From NCBI RefSeq assembly GCF_006152065.1, contig NZ_VDFW01000002.1, positions 248,001-312,000 on the forward strand: a stretch of 64,000 nucleotides of DNA. The letters are read 5' to 3'. Both the position numbers and the translations under genes were made by a program. This DNA is from Amycolatopsis alkalitolerans. Lineage in GTDB: Bacteria; Actinomycetota; Actinomycetes; Mycobacteriales; Pseudonocardiaceae. Below are positions 8,839 to 15,421 of the stretch, piece by piece. The notes beneath the pieces were generated by a model. That model saw nothing but the letters and a program-made list of their open reading frames with translations. It made no database searches and was not told the DNA's origin. Numbering within the stretch: position 1 is the first letter of the stretch; the number at the start of each line of letters is the position of its first letter.

Positions 8839-8857
8839 CTCACCCGCCCTGGATGAA
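8839..8857. promoter_or_regulatory. CTCAYC-N7-GATGAR palindrome between divergent genes
   Basis: CTCACC, seven bases, GATGAA. It sits 35 bases from the amphi-Trp start and 63 bases from the HD-domain gene start. Two perfect copies of the same palindrome with the same 7-base gap occur about 1.6 and 2.3 kb downstream, which suggests a shared regulator. Confidence 0.35.
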
Positions 8858-8919
8858 ACGCGCCGAGTTCACCCCGGACGGGTGGGCGCCGGCGAGCCCT
8901 GGGCGATCACCATGCGCGT

Positions 8920-9495
8920 GTGGATGTGGCATCGGCACACGAGCTATCTCAGCGGTACCTGGCACGCGGGTTGCCGGGGCGCTGGGCGCACGTACGAGCC
9001 ACGGCCGCCGTGGCCACCCGGATCGGTCCGCTGCTGCTGGCACCCGATGAGCGGGATCTGCTTGTCGCCGCATCAGTCCTGCACGACATCGGCTATGCCA
9101 GGCCGCTGGTGCTCTCCGGCTTCCATCCTCTCGACGGCGCGCGATTCCTTCGCCGTGCCGGCGCGCCCATGCGGCTTTGCGCCTTGGTCGCGAATCACAG
9201 CGCGGCCGCGGGCGTGGCCCGGTTACGGGGTCTCGCCGGCGAGCTCGCCGAGTTCCCCGACGAAGCGACGACCTTGCGTGACGCCTTGTGGTACTGCGAC
9301 ATGTCGGTCGGCGTATCCGGTGAGCCGACCACCTTCGACCGGCGTATCGCCGACATCCGGATGCGGCACGTACCGGACTCGTTCGTGGTGCGAGCGCTCG
9401 ACTCGGGCGGGCTCGAAGCACGAGCGGCCGCCTTCCAGCGCGTGCGGCTGCTGCTGGTTCCCGGCGCGGCACGACCTGCCCCGGCGGGCTGCTGA
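8920..9495 (+). CDS. HD-domain phosphohydrolase-like protein
   Basis: A 191-residue cytosolic protein. It carries H...HD: RWAHVRATAAVA supplies the first histidine, ASVLHDIGYA the HD pair, and VANHSAAAG a further histidine. Together these form the metal site of HD-superfamily phosphohydrolases, which act on nucleotides or related phosphoesters. The start is ambiguous: GTG at MDVASAHELS or a second GTG two codons later. The stop overlaps the start of the archease-like gene (TGATG), so the two are co-translated. The substrate is unknown; the pairing hints at RNA or nucleotide metabolism. Confidence 0.8.
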   Translation: MDVASAHELSQRYLARGLPGRWAHVRATAAVATRIGPLLLAPDERDLLVAASVLHDIGYARPLVLSGFHPLDGARFLRRAGAPMRLCALVANHSAAAGVARLRGLAGELAEFPDEATTLRDALWYCDMSVGVSGEPTTFDRRIADIRMRHVPDSFVVRALDSGGLEARAAAFQRVRLLLVPGAARPAPAGC

Positions 9496-9920
9496 TGAAG
9501 CCGCGGCAGGCCGCGCCGTCCCGGCGCCCCGTGCACGCGGGAGATCTGCGGATCGACGCGTGGGCGGGGACACGCGAGGCCTGTATCGCCGAGGCGGTCG
9601 ACGCACTGGTGGGCAGCTTCCTCGGTCCCCGGCGGCCGGCGCCGACATCACGGTCGTCGTTCCGGGTCACCGGCAGCACCGATGCCGAACTGCTGCGAGC
9701 GGTGCTGCGACAGGTCATCTCGGACGTGCTGGACCGGCAGGAGGTACCGGTCGCCACCGCGGTGACGGCCACGGCGAACGGGCTGGGGGTGACGTGTCGT
9801 ACCGTCAGCGCCGGCTCGATCGTGCCCGCCGGCGCGCTGCCGAAGAGTCTTTCGCGCGACGGTGCGCTGTGCGTGCGATTTCCCAGCGGCTGGTGGTGCA
9901 CCGCCCGGATCGACGTGTGA
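9495..9920 (+). CDS. Archease-family protein
   Basis: A 141-residue protein resembling archease. VHAGDLRIDAWAGTREACI corresponds to the H(T/A)(A/G)D-x-x-I-x-A-W/G opening, followed by EAVDALVGSF and a series of beta strands. Archease proteins chaperone or activate the RtcB RNA ligase. No RtcB is visible in the window, so the partner must be elsewhere or the role differs. It overlaps the HD-domain gene by one base (TGATG). The C-terminal portion (LCVRFPSGWWCTARIDV) is hydrophobic and ends in a strand, as in the family. The call rests on the N-terminal motif and length. Confidence 0.65.
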   Translation: MKPRQAAPSRRPVHAGDLRIDAWAGTREACIAEAVDALVGSFLGPRRPAPTSRSSFRVTGSTDAELLRAVLRQVISDVLDRQEVPVATAVTATANGLGVTCRTVSAGSIVPAGALPKSLSRDGALCVRFPSGWWCTARIDV

Positions 9921-9925
9921 ACGCG

Positions 9926-10360
9926 TCAGTCCTCGGGGAGCGTCATCTCCCGCCCGTGCGCCACGATCGCGTAGATCACGATGACGTCCAGCGCGATGAC
10001 GAGGATCGACCACACCGGGTACGCCGCGACGAAACCCAGGTTCACGATCGCCGAGATGCCGGCGAGAATCACGCCGCCCACACGCGCGGCTGTGTTTCCC
10101 GTCAGCAGTCCGATGCCCACGATGACGGTCAGGACGCCCAGCGCGAGATGCACCCAGCCCCATACGGTGTAGTCCACGTTGACCACCAGCCCCGAGGAAC
10201 CGACCAGGTAGTAACCGTCGTCGAACACGGATACGAGGCCTTCCACCGCGTGGAACAGGCCGAGCAGGACCAGCATGATCCCGCCGAACGCGACCCAGCC
10301 GGTCCAGCCGGTCCGCCGGGACCCCGCGGCCGCCTTGTCGTGATATGTGCCGTCTGCCAT
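9926..10360 (-). CDS. DUF7144-type four-TM membrane protein (copy 1)
   Basis: A 144-residue membrane protein with four hydrophobic segments. Its hallmarks are WTGWVAFGGIMLVLLGLFH in TM1, the strand-like DDGYYLVGSSGLVVNVDYT, WGWVHLALGVLTVIVGIGLL in TM2, and a C-terminal AYPVWSILVIALDVIVIYAI. GGAGG precedes the ATG by five bases. The function of this actinobacterial family is unknown. A close paralogue, 70-80% identical by eye, lies 1.3 kb away in the opposite orientation, with an Rv1733c-like gene between. A CTCATC-N7-GATGAG palindrome lies 60 bases upstream of the start. Confidence 0.8.
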   Translation of the reverse strand: MADGTYHDKAAAGSRRTGWTGWVAFGGIMLVLLGLFHAVEGLVSVFDDGYYLVGSSGLVVNVDYTVWGWVHLALGVLTVIVGIGLLTGNTAARVGGVILAGISAIVNLGFVAAYPVWSILVIALDVIVIYAIVAHGREMTLPED

Positions 10361-10419
10361 GACATCCTCCCTGCGATGGGTGGCGTTCGCCGATCGTCAC
10401 CGTCGCCCTGCGCCGGCCG

Positions 10420-10438
10420 CTCATCCCGCCGAGATGAG
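10420..10438. promoter_or_regulatory. Perfect CTCATC-N7-GATGAG palindrome (site A)
   Basis: CTCATCCCGCCGAGATGAG lies between the divergent DUF7144 copy 1 and Rv1733c-like genes, about 60 and 88 bases from their starts. Arms and gap length match site B at 11132-11150, which also precedes a DUF7144 gene. This is a strong candidate operator for a shared regulator. Confidence 0.5.
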
Positions 10439-10525
10439 ATTCCGCCGCACGAGCCATCACCTCCGGGTGGTGCGACGCCGGCGTGCCACAGCGAAGCTGG
10501 CGCCGAAGTGAAGGGAGCCACCGAG

Positions 10526-11116
10526 ATGGCACGCGGATCGGCGAGCTGGATGCTCCGGCAGTTGCGCCTGCTGCGCCCCGGGCGCAGCGCACTGGCCCGG
10601 TGCTGGGACCGGATCGAAGCTGTGCTCGCCCTGCTGGCGATCGGGCTGTGCCTGGCCGTGATCCCGGTGGCCGTGACGATCGGCCTGGATGTCTACAATG
10701 GACTTTCGGTGGCGGCTCGGCAGGAGAAGGCGGAACGGCATCAGGCGATCGCGATCACCAAGGCGGACGCACCACCGGCCGAGACGGCCGTGACCGGCGA
10801 ACAGGCCGGAGTTCCGGCGGTCTGGTCCGGTGTGGACGGTGCCGGGCACACCGGGCGGATCCCGGTGGATCCCGCGACGCCCGCGGGCACCGCGGAGCCG
10901 ATCTGGCTCGACCGGAACGACGAGCCGACCATCGCGCCCCTCGATGGGTCGGCGGTGGTCAGCTCCGCGGTGGCTGCCGGGCTGTTCGCGTGGATCTGCG
11001 GTGTCCTTGCAGTGGCGGGCGGCCTGGCGGGCGGGCGGATGCTGCTCGACAACCGGCGCGCCGCGGCGTGGACGCGTGAATGGGCCCGGTTCAGCGGCCG
11101 GCCGAGCCGGCCGTGA
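10526..11116 (+). CDS. Rv1733c-like two-TM membrane protein
   Basis: A 196-residue protein with a basic N-terminus (RQLRLLRPGRSALARCWDR), a hydrophobic segment at about residues 32-58, a hydrophilic extracytoplasmic middle of about 90 residues, a second hydrophobic segment near 150-172 and a short basic tail. This matches the architecture of mycobacterial Rv1733c, a dormancy-regulon membrane protein of unknown function widely duplicated in actinobacteria. GGGAG precedes the ATG. Its position between two DUF7144 genes and near matching palindromes suggests co-regulation. Confidence 0.72.
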   Translation: MARGSASWMLRQLRLLRPGRSALARCWDRIEAVLALLAIGLCLAVIPVAVTIGLDVYNGLSVAARQEKAERHQAIAITKADAPPAETAVTGEQAGVPAVWSGVDGAGHTGRIPVDPATPAGTAEPIWLDRNDEPTIAPLDGSAVVSSAVAAGLFAWICGVLAVAGGLAGGRMLLDNRRAAAWTREWARFSGRPSRP

Positions 11117-11131
11117 GCGTTCCCGTCCGGA

Positions 11132-11150
11132 CTCATCACCCGTGGATGAG
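11132..11150. promoter_or_regulatory. Perfect CTCATC-N7-GATGAG palindrome (site B)
   Basis: CTCATCACCCGTGGATGAG sits 57 bases upstream of DUF7144 copy 2, at nearly the same distance as site A from copy 1. Arms and gap length are identical while the seven central bases differ, as expected for a protein-binding site rather than a duplicated block. Confidence 0.5.
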
Positions 11151-11206
11151 GTGAGTGCGGCGGTGCGGGGTCAAGCTGGCGGAAGAACGGGCTCAGGGAG
11201 GATGAG

Positions 11207-11641
11207 ATGACCCAGACATCGGCCGGCGGCCAGACAACGCCGAGGACCAAGCGGGCCAGCGCGTGGACGGGCTGGGTCGCCTTCGGCGGCGTGATGCTGG
11301 TGCTGCTCGGACTCTTCCATGTGGTGCAAGGCATCGTCGCGGTGTTCGACGAGGGCTACTACCTGGTCACCGCCTCCGGTCTGGTGGTGAATGTCGACTA
11401 CACCGTGTGGGGGTGGGTGCACGTCGCACTGGGTATCGTGGCCGTCGCGGCGGGCGTCGGTGTCCTGCTCGGCAACAGGATCGCGGGTGTGGCGGCCGTG
11501 GTCATCGCCGCTCTCAGCGCGCTCGTCAACCTCGGCTTCGTCGCGGCCTACCCGGTGTGGTCGATGGTGGTCATCGCGCTGGACGTGATCGTGATCTACG
11601 CGATCGTGACACACGGGCGGGACCTACGGCTCGTCCGTTGA
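11207..11641 (+). CDS. DUF7144-type four-TM membrane protein (copy 2)
   Basis: A 144-residue paralogue of the product at 9926-10360, identical over long stretches such as WTGWVAFGG, YYLV and LVVNVDYTVWGWVH. It has the same four membrane segments and a shorter hydrophilic N-terminus (MTQTSAGGQTTPRTK). A GGGAGG ribosome site lies just upstream of ATG. The 3' end overlaps the convergent AI-2E family permease gene by 18 bp. Retention of two copies with matching promoter palindromes suggests dosage or conditional expression matters; the function is unknown. Confidence 0.8.
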   Translation: MTQTSAGGQTTPRTKRASAWTGWVAFGGVMLVLLGLFHVVQGIVAVFDEGYYLVTASGLVVNVDYTVWGWVHVALGIVAVAAGVGVLLGNRIAGVAAVVIAALSALVNLGFVAAYPVWSMVVIALDVIVIYAIVTHGRDLRLVR

Positions 11642-12712
11642 CAGGTGCAGTAGCACCGCGACCCATCGCGCCCCGGGATCCATGTCGAGCAGGACACACC
11701 GCACGAGCAGGGTCACCGGGATCGCGAGGATCGCACCGAGCGGGCCGAGTACCCACGCCCAGAACACTAGCGCCACGAACGTGACCAGCGCCGACAGGCC
11801 CACGGAGTCACCGACGTAGTAGGGCTGGATCAGGGACTGGATCACCAGGTTGACCAGGCAGTAGACGCCGATCACCGCCACCATCGGGCGCCAGCCTCCG
11901 TCGAGGAGCGCGAGCAGTGCGGGCGGCACCAGGCCGAGTACGAAGCCGACGTTCGGGATGTAGTTCGTCACGAACGAAAGCAGTCCCCACAGCAGGGCCA
12001 GCGGTACGGCGATGATCGCGAGCGCGATCGTGTCGAGCACGGCGACGATGAAGCCGAACAACGTGGTCACCACAAGGTAGCGCCGGGTGCGGGCGGCGAA
12101 TCGGGTCAGCGCGGTGCCGGCCGCGGACCGGCCACGCGCGAGCGTCGCCATCCGCTCACCGAACCCACCCGACTCCACGCTGAGGAAGAACAGCAACGTC
12201 AGCACGAACACCACGTTGGTCAGCAGACCGGTCACGCCGCTCAGTAGCGAGCCGAGGTAGGGCAGCACCTTGCCGAGGTCCAGCGAGCCCGCGACCTCAC
12301 GCACCTGATCGGCGCCGACGCCGGCTCGTTCGAGCGCGCCGACGGCATCGGAGACGAGCTCGTCGAACCGGGCCGCGTACCGCGGCAGCAGCGTGACCAG
12401 CTTCGCCACCGACACGAACACCACCAGGCCGAAGCCGATGAGCACGGCATAGACGAGCAGCAGGAGCACAACCGTCGCCGCCCACCCCGGGAATCCGTGC
12501 CGCCGCAGCCCGCGCCGCACCGGGGCGATCGCGATCACGATGACCAGGGCGAGCAGGACCGGTGCCAGCAGCCAGGCGACCGCGCGCATCCCCGCCACGG
12601 TGACCGTCGCCGCCGCGAAGCCGAGGAGGATGACCACGGTGCGCGGCAGGGGCCACCCGGCACGCACGTCGGCGTCGGTGAAGGTGTGGACCCTGAGGTG
12701 GCGGTCCGTCAT
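11624..12712 (-). CDS. AI-2E family (TqsA/PerM-like) membrane transporter
   Basis: A 362-residue protein with about eight transmembrane segments, at the typical length of the AI-2E/PerM family. Recognisable parts are an N-terminal helical pair, a central soluble/amphipathic region (ARFDELVSDAVGALERAG), TLLFFLSVESGGFGERM, and NYIPNVGFVLGLVPPALLAL near residue 255, which is strongly typical. Members export small molecules or act as sodium/proton antiporters; the autoinducer-2 name does not imply that substrate here. I start at the ATG before TDRHLRVH rather than a longer frame. It is followed by the LuxR regulators on the same strand side. Confidence 0.85.
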   Translation of the reverse strand: MTDRHLRVHTFTDADVRAGWPLPRTVVILLGFAAATVTVAGMRAVAWLLAPVLLALVIVIAIAPVRRGLRRHGFPGWAATVVLLLLVYAVLIGFGLVVFVSVAKLVTLLPRYAARFDELVSDAVGALERAGVGADQVREVAGSLDLGKVLPYLGSLLSGVTGLLTNVVFVLTLLFFLSVESGGFGERMATLARGRSAAGTALTRFAARTRRYLVVTTLFGFIVAVLDTIALAIIAVPLALLWGLLSFVTNYIPNVGFVLGLVPPALLALLDGGWRPMVAVIGVYCLVNLVIQSLIQPYYVGDSVGLSALVTFVALVFWAWVLGPLGAILAIPVTLLVRCVLLDMDPGARWVAVLLHLSTDEP

Positions 12713-12769
12713 CGCGGCGACACTAACCACGGTGGCGGCGCGGCGCCTCACCCCGCGAAGGCGAGGCGG

Positions 12770-15397
12770 TCACGCGAGACCGCGTGAGCGGGCGGTCAGC
12801 ACAGCCGCCCGCCTGTTGTTCACACCGAGCTTGGCGTAGATCGCGCGGACGTGAGTCTTGATCGTGTTGACCGACACCGACAAATCGGTGGCGACCTCGT
12901 CCAGCGACCGCTGGGCGCCGAGCCGGGACAGGACCACGTGTTCGCGCTCGGTCAGCAACCCGTCGTGGTTCCCGCTGGAGGCGACGAGGGCACGCCGTAC
13001 CCCGGCGGCGAAGGCGTCGGCGGCACCGAAACTCCCGATCTGATCGACGAGCAGCTGCCGCACCAGCGGGTCGGCCCACTGGAAAGGCCGGACCAGCCCC
13101 GCCGCCTCCGCGCCCCGTACGGCCTGTTCCAGTTCCTCGCGCGCCCGGGTGCGTTGTCCCGAATGGATGGCTACGGCACTGCGCAGCAGGTGGCCTTCCG
13201 CTACGGTTTCCGTGAGCAGTGCAGCACCGCCATCTTCGAGCGTGCACACCGCACACCCCAGGTCACCGCGGGCGACCTGGGCCCAGGCGGTCATCAGCGC
13301 CACCTCGGCCGTGTTCCCGGCGCGCCGCTGCGCCCACCGCAGTACCTCGCGCGCCGTCGCGTCGCGCCCCAGCAGCAGCGCGCACCGGTACTCGACCAGC
13401 GCACCGGCAACGGCGAGCTCCGGCAGGAGTGAGTGCTGGGCGAGGGCGCGCCGGGCGTGGCCGAGCTTCTCGAGCGCGCTCCGCCGCTCGCCCAGATCGA
13501 ACCGGGCGCCGCATTCGACGACCGCGGCCAGGTAGGAAAGCCGGGGCGCCGACTCGCCGCCGATCGCACCTTTGGCGGTATCGATCTCTGCGACCGCGGC
13601 CTCCGGATCGAAGTGCGCCAGGTGGGCGAAACCCAGCATCACTCGCCCGGTGGCGGCCCAGGGTGACGGCTGCCAGCCGTTCCGCTCGGCGATCGCGACG
13701 GCCTCGGCGGCCGCAGCCCGCAGACCGGCCAGGTCGCCCTCAAGACCCGCCACCGTGCCACGGGCGAGCAGCACGTGCATGACGAGGTAGTCCAGGCCCA
13801 GACCCCGGCTGATCTGGTGCGCCACGTCGAACTCCTGACGGGCGAGGTCACGGCGGCCGGTGCACAGCGAGGCCCAGCCCGCGTTCAGCCGCGCCCAGAT
13901 TTCCAGCCCCGGCCGGTCGTGTCCGGCCACGACGGCGTGCCAGTCGAGCGACACCAGCCGCCGGGGCCGGCCGCGTGCCAGGTCGTAGGTCCCCATGACG
14001 AGCCGCCACAACGACCCCAGTTCCGTCCCGGCGTCTGGGTCCGTCTCCTCGGCGTGCGCGAGGTGGGTGCCGGCGATATCGAGCTCACCTCGTTCCAGGT
14101 GTGTGGCTGCCGCGAGGAGCGTCAGCCACGGGTCGGCATCGACCACGGCGTGCCCCACCGCGAACAGTGTCTGCGCGACTATCTCGTGGTCGCCGCCCAG
14201 GAGCAGGGCCACGGCATGGTCACGAAGCAGCCTCATCACCGTTTCCGTCTCTTCTGCCCTGGCGGCGTGATCGAGCGCCTCGCGCGGCAGTTGTTCGGCC
14301 GCGAACCAGGTCGCCGCCGCGTGGTTGAGCTCCATGGCCCGGTCCGGCAGCCTCCGGTCCAACTCTCCCCGAAGGTAGGACCGCAGCAGGGGATGCACGC
14401 GGTACCACCGGCGCTCCCGCCCGATGGCCATCACGAGCGAGCATTCCCGCTCCAGCTGGTCGAGGATCACGCCGGCGTCCTCCCGGCTGGAGAGCTCGGT
14501 GGCCAGCGACGGGGCGACTTCGTCGCACACGCTGACCGTGGCGAGCAAGTCCTTGGTCTCTTCCGGGAGGCCGGCCAGCACCTCGCCCACGAGGTAGTCG
14601 GCGACGGCCCGGTCGTCGCTCGTGAACTCGTCGAGGAACGCGTTCCGGTCCGCCGCCTGACGCAGGGGGCGGGCCGCGAGCCGGAGCCCCGCGGCCCATC
14701 CGTCGGTCTGCTCGACGAGCCGGTGCAGCTGCTGGCTGGTGAGCCGGATGCCACACGTCTCGAGCAATGCCGCCGCGTCCGGCTCGGAGAAACGAAGATC
14801 GCTCGCGCGCAGCGAGCGAAGCCGTTCCTGCAGCCGCAGGCGCGCGAGCGGCAGGGGCGGGTCGAGCCTGCTGGACAGGACCAGCCGCACCGGTTCGGGC
14901 TGTTGCCGCAGCAGAGTGGCGATCCCTCGCAAGGTCTCGGTGTCCACGATCTCATGGAAATCGTCGAGCACGAGCCAGAACGGACCGGGCAGCTCGTCCA
15001 GCCCGTCGGTGAATTCGGCGAGAAAGCCCACGATATCCCCGGATCTGGGCACAAGGGTCCGGAGTGGACTGTGCTCGGGCAGGATGCCGTGTTCGCCAAG
15101 TGCGTGCAGCGTCGCGGTCCAGAACTGGTCCGGGGTGTTGTCGGTGCTGTCCAGCGACAGCCATGCCATGTTGGCCGTGTCAGACGCGGTGAACCAGTCC
15201 GCCAGCAACAGGGTCTTCCCGTAGCCGGCCGGGGCGCACACCATGGCGACCGGCGCCTCGGCTGCCTCCTTGAGGCGGTCCAGCAACGATTCCCGCCGGA
15301 CGAACCCTTCGGGCACATGCGGAACGGCCATCTTCGGATGGGGTATCCGATCTGCGCTACGCCGGACGGACTCGTGGTTCCGGCCCGTTTGTCCCAT
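12770..15397 (-). CDS. Large ATP-binding LuxR (LAL/MalT-type) regulator 1
   Basis: An 875-residue signal-transduction ATPase. Order of parts: Walker A (CAPAGYGKT) at residues 54-62, a Walker B-like WLVLDDFHE near 140, winged-helix and helical-repeat sensor regions, then a C-terminal LuxR helix-turn-helix (LLTEREHVVLSRLG, then LSVSVNTIKTHVRAIYAKLG). Such LAL regulators bind ATP and an inducer, then activate promoters. It lies 24 bp downstream of a second LAL gene in the same orientation, so the two are probably co-transcribed. The inducer and targets are unknown; the nearby membrane and stress genes are candidates. Confidence 0.88.
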   Translation of the reverse strand: MGQTGRNHESVRRSADRIPHPKMAVPHVPEGFVRRESLLDRLKEAAEAPVAMVCAPAGYGKTLLLADWFTASDTANMAWLSLDSTDNTPDQFWTATLHALGEHGILPEHSPLRTLVPRSGDIVGFLAEFTDGLDELPGPFWLVLDDFHEIVDTETLRGIATLLRQQPEPVRLVLSSRLDPPLPLARLRLQERLRSLRASDLRFSEPDAAALLETCGIRLTSQQLHRLVEQTDGWAAGLRLAARPLRQAADRNAFLDEFTSDDRAVADYLVGEVLAGLPEETKDLLATVSVCDEVAPSLATELSSREDAGVILDQLERECSLVMAIGRERRWYRVHPLLRSYLRGELDRRLPDRAMELNHAAATWFAAEQLPREALDHAARAEETETVMRLLRDHAVALLLGGDHEIVAQTLFAVGHAVVDADPWLTLLAAATHLERGELDIAGTHLAHAEETDPDAGTELGSLWRLVMGTYDLARGRPRRLVSLDWHAVVAGHDRPGLEIWARLNAGWASLCTGRRDLARQEFDVAHQISRGLGLDYLVMHVLLARGTVAGLEGDLAGLRAAAAEAVAIAERNGWQPSPWAATGRVMLGFAHLAHFDPEAAVAEIDTAKGAIGGESAPRLSYLAAVVECGARFDLGERRSALEKLGHARRALAQHSLLPELAVAGALVEYRCALLLGRDATAREVLRWAQRRAGNTAEVALMTAWAQVARGDLGCAVCTLEDGGAALLTETVAEGHLLRSAVAIHSGQRTRAREELEQAVRGAEAAGLVRPFQWADPLVRQLLVDQIGSFGAADAFAAGVRRALVASSGNHDGLLTEREHVVLSRLGAQRSLDEVATDLSVSVNTIKTHVRAIYAKLGVNNRRAAVLTARSRGLA

Positions 15398-15421
15398 ACC
15401 TGGTAAGACTAAGCGGTCGCA

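Noticed and set aside
13775-15406. 543-codon plus-strand open frame opposite the LAL regulator
   Set aside because: It is the antisense shadow of a GC-rich gene whose minus strand shows Walker and LuxR motifs; its own residues are Arg/Pro/Gly-rich without family patterns.
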